Positions 34,801 through 45,621 of a stretch of 64,000 nt of DNA are shown piece after piece. Each line of letters starts with the position of its first letter. Positions within the stretch are counted from its first letter, which is position 1. Source of the DNA: Muricea muricata (Eukaryota; Cnidaria; Anthozoa; Malacalcyonacea; Plexauridae); the NCBI GenBank assembly GCA_963855995.1, contig OY979716.1, forward strand, positions 90,049,042 through 90,113,041, read 5' to 3'. Under the pieces are notes generated by a model that was not told the DNA's origin, ran no database searches, and saw only the letters and a program-made list of their open reading frames with translations. Position numbers and translations under genes: made by a program.

Positions 34801-37800
34801 TTTTAACTATTTCCTATGGGAAAAGATAGTATAATATATACTGTATATGGTATTGGTATCTCCTCCCCCCACCGTAGTACGGCCTTCCTTGCATTGTTGA
34901 ATCCTCGCATTAAGTAACAAGTTCAAAGAGCATATCTGAATATGAAATTGTTTATTCCCTACAATTCGAAAGATCTTTTGAAACTGCAAAATTACTTTTT
35001 TTGGAGGTTTTCATTTCCTTTCTTCCAACTTGATATATTTGGGTTTGTTTGAACTTTTTGTTGCAAACAATGTAACGTCACGATGCGCAGCGAATTTTTA
35101 AAGAAATCATAATATGGCAGTTGTTATGCTGTTAAAACAACCTAAAGCGAGTTATGTGCGCGTAAAAAAGTACAGTAATAGTTACACGCATGTTTTTTTA
35201 GCATGGTCTTCGACTCGAATAACCAAATGTAATAAGGCTAAATCATATTCGGCATCGTGACGTCGTATTGTTTGCAATAGCGAGGTTTAGCAAAGATGAC
35301 GCGACATCAAGCAAGACGTGTAAATGACGTAAAACTTGCTTCGGTACATCCATAGGAAATAAGAAATTACAAAAAAATTGTTAATAGTTTTAAAAGATCT
35401 TCCTAACTGGAGAATAAGTGCTATATACACAAACTCGTCGCCACTTGTTTGCTAAGAGGGTAATAATTCCGTGTTCTCATATAAATCTTAATCCAAGCCC
35501 TAACCCAAACCCTAATCCTAATCAGCGTTATATTTGTCATGTTTTAACTTTGATGGATTGAAGATTTGATTAGATTTAGTGCTTGGATTAAAATTTAATT
35601 TCGCGTACTGAGAACACGGAATTATTACCGCTAAGGGAGTGTTTGTTGGCTAGGCCGTCATATCACATTACTTACTTGGCAATTTCCAAGACGTTTTTAG
35701 CATCGACAGATGGCGGATAGAATTTTTCTTCAATAACATCTTTATCGCAGTTTGAGTACGCGGTAGACACATGAACGAATGCCTACATTAAAACAAGAAT
35801 AGGTCACATCGGTGGGGCAAATTCAGAAACGGTTGACGGTCGTTATCATCGTTTACTCGATTTTCCTTGTGAATACATGTAATTTATTGCGATTGTTTTA
35901 AAGAGCGATGAATGCATCACTTAAGCCACCGACCGTCAACGGTTTCTACATTAGTGCTGACGCATCCTGCCAAAAACATGAAAGGCTATACTCTAAAAAC
36001 ACTCTGATTAATTTTAACCAGAGTGTTTTTAGAGTGTATATGTGCACATGATGTAGTTTCCGGGCGTTTCCATTTTTATATTTTTACCTGCATACACAGC
36101 AAAAAATTAACAACCTGTTCTGGCCTGATGAAAACAGCATTGAACAATGTTTTGCTGCCCACATTGTTCACTGTTGTCAACAATACTGAACAAGATATTG
36201 AGCTTGAACTAGCCTGCAATCAGGTGTAACAATGTTGAACAATATTGTTGACAACCTTGATCAATGTGGGCAGCAAAACATTGTTCAATGCTGTTTTCAT
36301 CAGGCCACACAGGTTGTTCGTTTTTTGCTGTGTAAAGCTTGTCCTTGGACAATTAACACTGAAAACTTCATATAAACGTGATCATTTTGCATATACATAT
36401 CGTTTTCATTTTAAGTATTTTATTTTGAGCATTCGGAAACGACAACGTATTCATTTAGTGTAAGGAATAATAACCTAACAGACATTCACGAATGAATTTA
36501 CAATTCTAAACTAACATGTACAGCGGTCCCAATGACTTTCCCAGCAGTCCGGATGAGTTTCAGGGGCGGTCTGGATGAGTTTTATTAGAGCAACTTGGAC
36601 GAGTTTTAGGGCGGTCTGGATGAGTTTCAAAGCGAGAGTGAGATTAAAAGCAGTCCAAATGATAAGTTTTAAAGCAATCCAAACGAATTTCAGGGCGGTC
36701 TGGACGTGTTTTAGTCGAGTGGACCGTACTCAAAAGAAGTGGACCGCTTTGAAAGACTTGTCAGCCAACTGGATTGCTTTATTTATAGAGTTGAAAATAA
36801 ACACTATGATTAAAGCACTTGGTAATAATGTACATGAAAAAAAATTATACACAAGAAAATTTAATCGCTAATATATAAATGCAATTGAAGGAACTCCTCA
36901 GTAAAACTGCGTATATCATCAGTAGCGTAGCCAGCCCGACGATTTAGTCCCGCTATGCAAATTTCAAATCATTGTAATTATTCATTTCTTTAGAAATTGT
37001 TGTTTTTACAGTCAATGAACACGAAAATATTTGCATAGCGGGACTAAATCGTCGGGCTCGCTACGCTACTGTATATCATTACTACCATATGATCACCTAC
37101 CTCGAGTTTCTTCAATCTTCGACAAAGTTCTAACACATTTTGGAGTCCAACGACGTTCAACTTTAAAGCGAGTCTGAAAAAATATCCATGTGCAATTTAC
37201 AAATGATATCGCACCGGTACTTATCATGCTGCCAGACGGTGTGAACAAATTGTTGCCAAAACTGACTACTGAATGGCAAAGCCTTAAAATGAATACTGAT
37301 ATTCTGGTGACGGACACTGTTCGCAAACTACTTCGGTGCGCCGGACAAAATTTCCGGATATTATTTAACAATTATTCGCCGAAGACGAAGTGATTATTGG
37401 TGAATATTTACCATAAGCACTGAGCCTCAGGCGAATAATTGTTTCAGTATAATTCATTTAGTAAAATTTACGTGTATAAAATGCACTGTCGCTTTTATGA
37501 ATACAGTTTACTTCTGAAAATTCCTAACTAAAGACTAAAGTTTACTTGTAATTTTTAAATAGTGAAAAAAGCATTTAATCGAAAAAGTATTTGCAGACGA
37601 TCTATTACCTTGAGATAGTTTAACATCAAACTTTGTTTGTATTCTTTGAGTTTATATTAATGCTAATTTAATAATAATTTTTACTAATTTCGGCAACAGT
37701 ATAATACATCAAACGACTCTCATTGGCGGCCATTTTGAAAAAACTGCCAACTAGTAAATAATGACTCATATTTACTGGTCAGGCAACCAATCAAAATGCT

Positions 37801-39886
37801 TGAAAACCATTATTTACGAAAGAAATTATACTAAATTCCAATTATATACGAGGGGCGGCGATCTTCGACATTTTTTCGAGTGTTGCACGGCAATAATTCA
37901 TTCGCACGGTTTTTATGACATTGTGCATTGTAAAATGGAAACAAATCAGATAAGTGGCTGTTTGAACCAGGTAGAGAAACTCGAGACTCGCCCGAACGAC
38001 GAAAGGAGCCAGAAAGTGCTACTGGTCCCCTGCATCATATTGCATTTTAAAGCAACATACTATTAGATAGCTAGACAAATTAATCTTTTTGAGGCAATAA
38101 AAATCTTCCACTAGACAAAATGTCCAGCAAGTTTAAAGTTCTGCCGGACGAAGTCGAATTTTGACTTGACATACACAAATGTCTTATAATTAGCCCTATT
38201 TTAAGGCTTTGTGGGAGGGGGGAGGGGCTGCCGAGCCGAGACCATTTTCATTGGGAAGGGGTGCGGGTATTGCTCGTTTACAGCCTTTATATATGTCGAC
38301 CATATGAAACCTGTTATAAAATAAGTGCGTTATTTTCCTCGTAGGTCCCCCCCCCCCTTTGGTTGGAACGCGGTTCTGCCTACATTTTAAAACAGCGAGA
38401 AAAAGGAGTTGTTCAAATATGTCTTGTGAATTCAAAGAATCAATTGAGTCTTAAGACTGGCTTTGAAAGCGCCATAAAACCAATGAAATTGACAGCAAAT
38501 TGTTTAATATATTAATGGTAAGTTACATTCAGAAGACCGGGAACGATGAACAATGATATTTCTTCAGCTCCTGAAACATAATTGCTCCAGGTTTATGCAA
38601 GCACACTAGGCCTGATTCCAGATTACAGCTCGGTGAATACCTTAGTTCTTCATCAAATCGAACAGTCGCTGCGGAGTGGAAAACAATCTCCACAGTCTCA
38701 TGAAGCAACCGCTGGTCATCTTCAGACAATCCAAGGCAAGGTTCAGACATATCTCCTTTCATAACATGAATGACATCCTTGTATTCGGGGTGGACATCAC
38801 GGACCATTGAGAAAAGCTATTAATAAAGGAATAGTTCCATTTTGAGATAGTGAATGATTAAAAATACGTTGCATCTGCCTATCTTTATCATCAACACTAA
38901 TAGGACCAGATTTTTGGACTTATGGTAAGATGGTTCAGTTTTTTATCTAAAAGGTGAATTGCGTTATACACCGGATAGAGATTTTTTTTTCAAATTTCCT
39001 AAACCTGGTAAGACCCATATTGTTGTTCAGATGTTATTTAGATATATGTTGTTCCCACATCACTTCCGAGTTCAACGATCCGAAACGTTCATTGCTTTGT
39101 ATGCCTTTCTGTAGCAGTTGAAAAATCACCAATACACCATTCCCCTATAAGACAAACTTTTGAATTCGGAAAATCCATTGCACAGCTGGAAAGAGCATCC
39201 TAAATTTCTTACAATTGTCAAGTTTGGTTGCAAAATATTTTAACATATGGAAAGTATAGTCCTGTGAAGTTCGCGAATTTTGTATAGTTTTGTATTACGC
39301 ACGGAAAAGCGTTACCACTATGTGGAAATGTGGTAACGCTTTTTCCCGCGTAATACACAAGTATACAAAATTCTTAAACGTTACATTACTATATTTTCGA
39401 CATTTTACAATATTTTACAACCAAACTTCAGGATTTTACTAAATTTAAGAAGCTCTTCCAACTGAGCTAAAATCGTTCTCGAATTCAAAAGTTTGTCTAA
39501 TTTGGGAATGGTCCATTCGGTGGATAGCGCCGTTTCTCACAACCGACTCCAGATATAGGTTGCAAACATTCCTCCATGCAGTTTATTAACATTGATAGAT
39601 AATTTGTAGACTTCTGAACATGCATATTTTTAAAATTCATCTGGCAAGAATAATGTTGAATCGGCCTGCGCTGAAAACCCACCTCAGAATCTAGAATTTT
39701 CTCCACTCGCTCCTTGCTGCCGACATCGCCCTTTGGTCGAACCAACAAATATATCTTCTTAATATCAGGGCAACTTCGAAGTAATTTCTCCACCAGAGCT
39801 TTACCCAGGAACCCGGTTCCTCCCGTGATGAAGAGAGATTTCCCAGCGTAATACTCTGGGATAGATTGGTAGGCAGACATTTCCAT
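25884..39886 (-). CDS. FAR: Fatty acyl-CoA reductase, complete, 14 coding exons
   Basis: Minus-strand exons: 39886-39683, 38816-38641, 37173-37101, 35782-35676, 34545-34368, 33413-33369, 32762-32644, 31716-31649, 30592-30511, 29265-29176, 28771-28699, 27778-27722, 26812-26685 and 26052-25884. All junctions are GT..AG and the phases fit, giving ~522 aa against 515 for human FAR1. The enzyme reduces fatty acyl-CoA to fatty alcohol with NADPH, for ether lipids or wax esters. It shows the NAD(P)-binding TGGTGFLG (21-28), [13 protein letters not shown]-type core ([12 protein letters not shown]), [10 protein letters not shown], and catalytic Y209-x3-K213 in [24 protein letters not shown] and a C-terminal sterile-type domain follow, then a hydrophobic segment near 473-489. 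By family, that segment anchors it in the peroxisomal membrane. The first coding exon starts after an acceptor (TTTCTATTCTAG, exon from 39933), so a 5' UTR exon lies upstream. Confidence 0.93.
27141..27300. mobile_element. MITE in FAR intron 12, GCCGATYCGCACG family
   Basis: GCCGCACGATGTAATTTAG..AAGATTATTG at the left is mirrored by CAGTAATCTTATTGGG..CGTGCGAATCGGC. It contains a degenerate telomere-like GGTTAGGG. Related copies lie at 53879-54060 and from 57781. Confidence 0.6.
29515..29640. repeat. Inverted-repeat element in FAR intron 9
   Basis: GTGCGCGGAAATACCAG..GATATCTCGCGAG is imperfectly mirrored by GAGAAATATC..CTGATATTTACGCAC. Immediately right, 29645-29780 holds TTTCACACGTGAAAA and CGTTTCGTCCAATCA, text shared with 21440-21500. 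Confidence 0.5.
35459..35629. mobile_element. MITE in FAR intron 4 with 21-bp TIR and telomere-like core
   Basis: GGTAATAATTCCGTGTTCTC at the left and its exact reverse complement at 35610-35629 bound 171 bp. Flanks are GCTAAGAG (35451-35458) and GCTAAGGG (35630-35637), an 8-bp target duplication with one change, as for hAT-type elements. The core contains degenerate CCCTAA units (35497-35525). Confidence 0.85.
35990..36035. repeat. Perfect short hairpin
   Basis: ACTCTAAAAACACTCTG and its exact reverse complement separated by 12 bases, in FAR intron 3. Confidence 0.8.
36093..36334. mobile_element. MITE in FAR intron 3 with ~75-bp inverted arms
   Basis: TACACAGCAAAAAA..AACAACCTGT..GGCCTGATGAAAACAGCATT at the left is mirrored at the right, ending TTTTTTGCTGTGTA. 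The ends read TA..TA, consistent with a TA target duplication. The arms also carry ACATTGTTCA/AACAATATTGTT text that recurs at 54075-54130. Confidence 0.8.
36548..36745. repeat. Degenerate tandem repeat, GGTCTGGATGAGTTT unit
   Basis: Seven or more copies of a 20-25 bp unit (GTCTGGATGAGTTTTAGGGC and variants) lie in FAR intron 3. A 98-codon ORF here is a by-product of the repeat. Confidence 0.7.
36920..37071. mobile_element. CAGTAGCG-family MITE, copy 2, with perfect 8-bp TSD
   Basis: CAGTAGCGTAGCCAGCCCGA..ATTTAGTCCCGCTATGCAAAT at the left is mirrored at the right, ending CTACGCTACTG. TATATCAT flanks exactly on both sides (36912-36919, 37072-37079). The 8-bp duplication and CAG..CTG ends indicate a hAT-like non-autonomous element. 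It lies in FAR intron 3, 30 bp from exon 3. Confidence 0.9.
38200..38360. repeat. G/C-run element fragment
   Basis: GGGAGGGGGGAGGGG near 38214 and CCCCCCCCCC near 38348 flank low-complexity sequence in FAR intron 1. It is probably a degraded member of the polyG-ended MITE type seen at 40842-41261. Confidence 0.35.
39150..39498. mobile_element. Large fold-back element beside FAR exon 1
   Basis: AGACAAACTTTTGAATTCG at the left is mirrored by CGAATTC.AAAAGTTTGTCT ending at 39498. The arms continue inward (GCTGGAAAGAGC..AAATTT..AAGTTTGGTTGYAAAATATT) and end in a tight hairpin at TTTGTAT..ATTACGC near 39290-39370. Each arm carries tRNA A-box-like text (CAGTTGGAAGAGC on the minus strand at 39450-39470). 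It lies in FAR intron 1. Confidence 0.8.
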
Positions 39887-40037
39887 CGTTCGCGCAATAT
39901 AACCTGTCGTGATTAACTTCACGCCTTCGACCCCTAGAATAGAAACATATAGTATCGAATGTTGGACTGTTGTTCTCATGCAAAGCTGTTCCTGGTACAG
40001 CATAGGATGTTGAGTCTGGATGTTCGGTAATCTATAT

Positions 40038-40335
40038 ACAGTGCCTTTCCAAAAGTTTAAATACAGAAAATTGAAATAATTCTCAAAATTTTCCGCAACC
40101 TTTAAGGATTTCTTCGTAAAATTTAAGCCTTAGTTGCTTTTTTCACATCTTTTGTAAAAGCTTTTTTATTTTGGGTTCTCAAAATGCAAAATAGATGGAA
40201 AAGCGGGATTTCGTGTGAGATCACTTGAATAATTGGCTAAAATTCTACCGTTTTTAGTGTTGTTTGTTCTATTTTAATTATAACAGAACAGAAATGTTTC
40301 CCTAAAGAAGGGTGTATTCAAACGTTTGGACCAAC
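40038..40335. mobile_element. Tc1/mariner-type MITE, right end degraded
   Basis: It begins ACAGTGCCTTTCCAAAAGTT, the common Tc1/mariner terminal text, after TATAT. The right end has the inner TIR part only (GTGTATTCAAACGTTTGG near 40311-40328). Confidence 0.55.
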
Positions 40336-40841
40336 CCAACAGAGGAATATGTAAATGATTTCAGATTGTTGAGTTACATATTGTCCCTGCTGACTATTAT
40401 GGAACAAATACATTCTCAAAACTATCACGACATTGGTGTCTTGGATGTTACAAGAACAGAGAAGGTCATAAATAACAAATGCAGTAATGGTCGGACACAA
40501 AAAAATCCTTTGGTACGTAATCCGATATATCTGGTATTTTCTGAAGCATAAATAGCCGATGTTCGCCAGCATGAACAAGACTAAAGTTTTACTAACAAAA
40601 AATCCTTATATCTTGTCTCAAATTTTGTATTTAAACTTTTCGAAAGGCACTGTGGCTTGGGTTGGGATTCCAGAGAGAATGCTCCAGATCTTAAAGAGGT
40701 CACTGTTCGTGTCAAAGGTTTCATGACAGCACTCACGACAGCACTCATGACTGACAGACTGAAAACACGGAAAAGTACTGGCACTAGTTGTCAAATAGAA
40801 ATCCATTTTTCAAGCCAAACTAGCAAATTTCTTATTTTAAA

Positions 40842-41261
40842 CGGGGGCGTAAGAAGCAAGTTAAAGTTGGGGGGGGGGGGCTCTGGCTTTCAGGGGCACT
40901 TTTCCATAAAAACAGGGCACCTTCAAGTAAATTCATTTACGGTGGCTATACAACGCAATTGTTTTTGAAATTGTTAAATAGTGAGTGTCTGTAATTTATG
41001 CCCCTATTCGTATTAATGTGAATATCGCAAGGGGCAAGAAAACCCCATCTAAAAGCCTTCAATGTAGTGAATTGTAGTGAAATATGGGGACCTTACAAAA
41101 TGTTTTACCAACAATCATTCAGCCACAATCTCGTATCTTTCAGAAGGGCATAGCAATGTTACTATCAGCCATGCAAAAAGGGCACTTTCCTTTTAAAAAG
41201 GGCACTTTTTCTCATCATTTTAAAAGTTGGGGGGGCACATGCCCCCCTTCCTACGCCCCTG
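40842..41261. mobile_element. MITE of CAGGGGCGTAGGAAG type with 8-bp TSD
   Basis: CGGGGGCGTAAGAAG at the left and CTTCCTACGCCCCTG at the right form TIRs. Flanks are ATTTTAAA (40834-40841) and ATTTTAGA (41262-41269), an 8-bp duplication with one change. Inside are AGTTGGGGGGG runs and repeated AAGGGCACTTT text. hAT-like, 420 bp, no transposase. Confidence 0.8.
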
Positions 41262-42360
41262 ATTTTAGAAGTATATAGTTCGGTTTCAAATTTCTAGGGG
41301 ACTTAAAATTTTCTTTACCGAACATGATTACAACGTTTCAACAAGTTAAAGTACATAAAATAATTACAAACAGCAAAATGGATTTTATTCAAGTATTTGA
41401 GGTAAATGTTTCACGTCTGGTTTTCAAATTTTTACTTTAGTAGATACGAAATGGCGTCGCGAAAACCATCATTCACTTAACGGAGTTTTGGGATGCATTT
41501 TAACTCTTTAGTTTTTGAAATATTTGCCAACATTGATTGGAAATACTTGATATTTCAGAGTAAAATAGCGTAGAAAAATGTATTTGTTTTTCAAATAAAA
41601 ATGTTCGGCTACATTTTTGCTAAACGTGCAGTTATTTGGTAATGGCATAACTTGCCACCGGGTTTAAACGCCATCAGCATGTTGAAAACATCACACGCGA
41701 CCATGCACGAGTTTCCTATCCTGTACACGAGACAATAGAGAGCTCAAACCTCTCTCCTCCTTAATTAAACCTCCTTAAGCTTAGGTATGGGCTTACAAAT
41801 TGAACTTACGCGAAGTTTGCTGCAAACTACGTAAGTACACGGTGAATGATTGGGAACGCCCAAACTGAAAATTTCATGGAAGTGTAAGAGAGATAGGAGC
41901 TTAAAGTTCCAATATTTCAAGTTCATTAACTGCAAAAACATTCAATTTCTGGAAAAATGTAGCGCCGGATATGCCCCTGAAGACTACCAACTTAAATTTG
42001 CACGTGTGGCCGTGCACATTATTCACTAAATTTCTAAGATCACCATGTTTATACCAACAATGCTTGTAAAAATTGCATGCAACTGTGACTTGGCAATGAC
42101 AATGAGGAGCATTGTACTGCTAAAAACCTTGATCAATTTCTGGTAATATTTAAGAAAATCCAGCCATAGCTGACAATAAGGATACTCAAAATGAAATATC
42201 ACATATAATGTTTGAGCAATGGTTAGAAACTTTGAGACCATGCAATTGTCGTAGTGCATGCATTACTGGTGGCCGTTTCGTTGGAGGTGTCCTACTGTAC
42301 ATCAGTTCATAGCGATCCAAGTATTAATTTTAGATATCACTATAGCTGCTGGTTTTATAT

Positions 42361-42558
42361 ACAGTGCCTTAATTTGCAAATGTTTACATACAGTTAAAAG
42401 CTTAAGTCTTGATTGTTTTTCATATATTGGGTAAAAGTCTTAAAAAAATAGATGACAAAGTGTACGATAAACAATCAAGACTTAAGCTTTACAGAAATTT
42501 TGTTTTAGGAAATAATTTAAATTCTAGAGCTGTATTTAAACTTTTGGAAAGAGACTGT
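42361..42558. mobile_element. Tc1/mariner-type MITE
   Basis: ACAGTGCCTTAATTTGCAAA at the left and TTTAAACTTTTGGAAAGAG..ACTGT at the right, with TA beyond both ends. An inner perfect inverted pair, AAGCTTAAGTCTTGATTGTTT-type (first 20: AAGCTTAAGTCTTGATTGTT), lies at ~42398-42418 and 42471-42491. Confidence 0.75.
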
Positions 42559-42739
42559 ATATGAGAGAAAATCCTGAGAGACTGATTGAAAGTACAAAAT
42601 TCTTGGTTACAAAATGTGTGACCATAATCATGATTTATGTATCTTCATTTGGTGTCATGTACTCAGGTGAGAATTATGTTTTTAATGCTCCGAGTTCACT
42701 GTATATCCACACGCGGGAAGCTGAAACATATTTCTGAAC

Positions 42740-42800
42740 ATGGTGGGAATCAAACCTATGGCTTTACAATGCTAGCCCAATTGCTCTGCCAACTACAGGA
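42740..42800 (-). repeat. tRNA-derived SINE head
   Basis: The minus strand reads an A-box (TAGTTGGCAGAGCA, 42797-42784) and a B-box (GGTTTGATTCCC, 42755-42744) at tRNA-like spacing, but the flanks do not form an acceptor stem. This is a degraded tRNA-derived SINE rather than a tRNA gene. Confidence 0.55.
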
Positions 42801-43521
42801 TCAGGTCGGTCGAGTATGTGCTATTTCAGAACATTACCAAATGTTGAGTATCAGCCATATGTGCAATTTTTTGGAGCTGCAAAAAAATTCGACTTGGTGT
42901 GCATCAAATTTGGGGAAACTTGATAGCTTGTAGAGCATATTTTGACTCAACAGATTCAAATGTCGTTTACTAGAACTACATGTTGAAACATTTGGTGAGT
43001 CATCAATGGAATTTGATAGTGCTTGGTATTTATGTATTGTTAACATAACTAGTACTATGACCGAGTGAAACTAATTACTGAAAAACCATTATCATAAAAA
43101 AGACCATTCGGGCAAGCCAGCTGGATATCACAATACTTGTACCAAAGAATTATAATTATAAATCCTATTGAAAACAGAATTTAGGGGGTGAGTCGGTGCT
43201 TAGTTTTCATCTCTCTACAGTACATCCATGAGAATATGCCATGAAAACAGACTTACTATAGCTAGACCTACAGAACACAATAACCATCTCAGAAATCACA
43301 CCATCAACAAGAATAAAAGTCACACGATCATACAATGATCAACAACATTGGTAATTGTGGTGGGCAGCTACAAGTTTCAATTGAATTTGTATTGTGTGAA
43401 ATTTATCAATATTAGCCATACTTGAGGAGCACAACTTGGAAGCCAGCAGCCCTTACTTTTTTGACAGGGACAAATCGAATAAACATGGAACAGCAGGACA
43501 ACACAGCGTAACACAGGGTAG

Positions 43522-43723
43522 CCTCAGGTAAATGGGCCAGTAGGAATATTTGATGCACATACAAAATCTTGCATTTTTTCGCAAAGCAGGTAGAGCTGTC
43601 AAATTAATGCATCGTCTCATCGCCTCAGATAAATGGGCCGGTACGAATGTTTGATGCATATACAAACTCTTGTGTTTTTTTTGGAAAGCTGGCAGAGCTT
43701 TCAAATTAATGCATCGTCACATG
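43522..43723. repeat. Two-copy tandem duplication, 101-bp unit
   Basis: Both units start CCTCAGRTAAATGGGCC and end TTTCAAATTAATGCATCGTC-ACAT-like (first: GTCAAATTAATGCATCGTCT). They are about 85% identical by eye. No coding role is supported. Confidence 0.8.
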
Positions 43724-45479
43724 GCTAATATGAATTTCAATGCACGGTCCAATTTCAAGTTTCAAACACCCAAATGGAGCTGGAAGATATCAAGAAAGTT
43801 TGTGTTCTATCCAAATAATTTAATCTCAAATCAACATTTATTCTAAATTTCACAGTCAATTGTTTTTGTAGTCTGTGAACATGAATATATATGCCCTCTG
43901 CCAATGTACATCCTGCATATATAATGAGCCTTTGACCAACAAAACGGCACCTTCTAAGGACACCTGCAGCATTATACAGTATGTAATACTTTTAATATAT
44001 TTCAAATTCAAACCATATTTGCATGAGAATTCAATGCAGCTGTATGCATTAAATAGTATTATCAAGGATTGATATCTATAAACAAGGTTGGCACAACTAA
44101 CCACAATAACAAACTATGAATCATTAAAACTCATTAACATCAGTATGTATAAAGATTCAACTTTTTGTTCTTAAATTGAAACAAATGACGCAGCTCTTTA
44201 CAAAATTCAAAGCCAATGCATTCAGTAGGGGGATTATTACGTTATTCGCGACGTAAAAAACACATTTCGACATCCCCGCAGGGAAGTGTGCTTAACAATT
44301 TAAAACAACAAAGACCCTATTAAAAGACCATGTGCAAAAAAGCTGCAGGCTTGTTGCGGAATTCGCTTGCTTTTTATTCCCAGACAAATCGAGTGATCCT
44401 TAGAACGTTCATATGTATCAATTTCCGTAATAAAAATGCTGAATTCTCAGGGAATTTATGACACTCATAAACACGAACATGCAAGCCAAAGTTATAAATA
44501 ATTCTAGCAGTTTATAGACAGTGTTTTGATATAGAAATAACAGTTTTGAAATCGTGTTTTGCGCATCTAAGTTTTGCACGTAAACTTTGCCTCACCTGAA
44601 CTTTGCAGATATCTGTATAAATCTTTCGAGGTTGGAGCCGACCAAATCACATTATATAAAGCATTGGCAGTATGTTTTCTTGTACAGAAACAAGCGTCTG
44701 AAATATATGCACAGCTCCCCACCTGCAAAAGCAAAATTAAGCATAAAACTTTCAACACACGATACTGGATGAAGTTCTTGTTTTGGCTGGCCTTTAAAAA
44801 CGCCTTGAAACAGGCTATTTGTTGCGAAATATTGGACCAAGAATCTGTAAATTTCCGTTCGTTTTGTATAAAAATCAACGTGAGGGTGTTCATTATCATT
44901 TTACAAGTGCTTTGAGTTCGGCCATGCCTGTGGCACGCGTTTAATAGCATCCAAGTTTATTATCTCAAATCGATGATGAACGACAAAGACGAACAAGTAC
45001 TTGGAAAAAAGTTATGAATCTACCTTGAATACAAAGTTACTTCGTTGCAAAACGCTTGAAATCGCTGAAACTCTGCAGCATACAAAGTTCAAAGTTCTTG
45101 CGAAATTTCAAATTTTATACACTCGCGCTCGGACAATCCCGGAAAACGCCGTAAGCTTTCGTAACATTATGCTACACTTAAAAAAGCGTCTAACATGACG
45201 TTCTTCATCGAACGCAAATTTTGAGACACTCCGAAACTTTAACGTTTTGCAAACTCGAGATATTCGCTTTTCACAACAATACAACAATTTTCTGGTGATT
45301 TGAAAGTCAACTGTTTCTCTTTGCTCTTATTGAGTAACCACAACAGAGGAAGAGCATGAAGTTACTCAACATTTCTCGTTCTCAGCTGCTGACCTCAAGT
45401 ACCGCTAAAGAGTTGGAAAATTGAAGCCAATTTGATCATAGAGCTCAGTGAATTAGATTCAGTTTTTCTGAGTTTTAAG

Positions 45480-45621
45480 CATTGATGTGAATAATACTGG
45501 ATCACGCATACTTAATAAAATTTTGAAGTCATCGCCGCCATCTTGGTACTCCAAATTCGTCATTTCTGCTGGCTTCACTTGATGCCACTGTATGCGTGAT
45601 CCAGTATTATTCAGATCAATG
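45480..45621. mobile_element. Short MITE with 32-bp TIR and 8-bp TSD
   Basis: CATTGATGTGAATAATACTG..GGATCACGCATA at the left matches the right end in reverse complement with one mismatch. Flanks are GTTTTAAG and GTTTTGAG, an 8-bp duplication with one change. It is 142 bp. Confidence 0.85.

Noticed and set aside
36575-36871. 98-codon ORF with W-x-S-F repeats
   Set aside because: By-product of a degenerate ~23-bp tandem repeat in a FAR intron.
39440-39475. tRNA gene from TTAGCTCAGTTGGAAGAGC
   Set aside because: Only an A-box; no B-box at the right distance, and it lies in a fold-back arm.
44567-44950. Overlapping ORFs of 113-127 codons on both strands
   Set aside because: No domain, no splice or polyA support; symmetrical open frames suggest chance.
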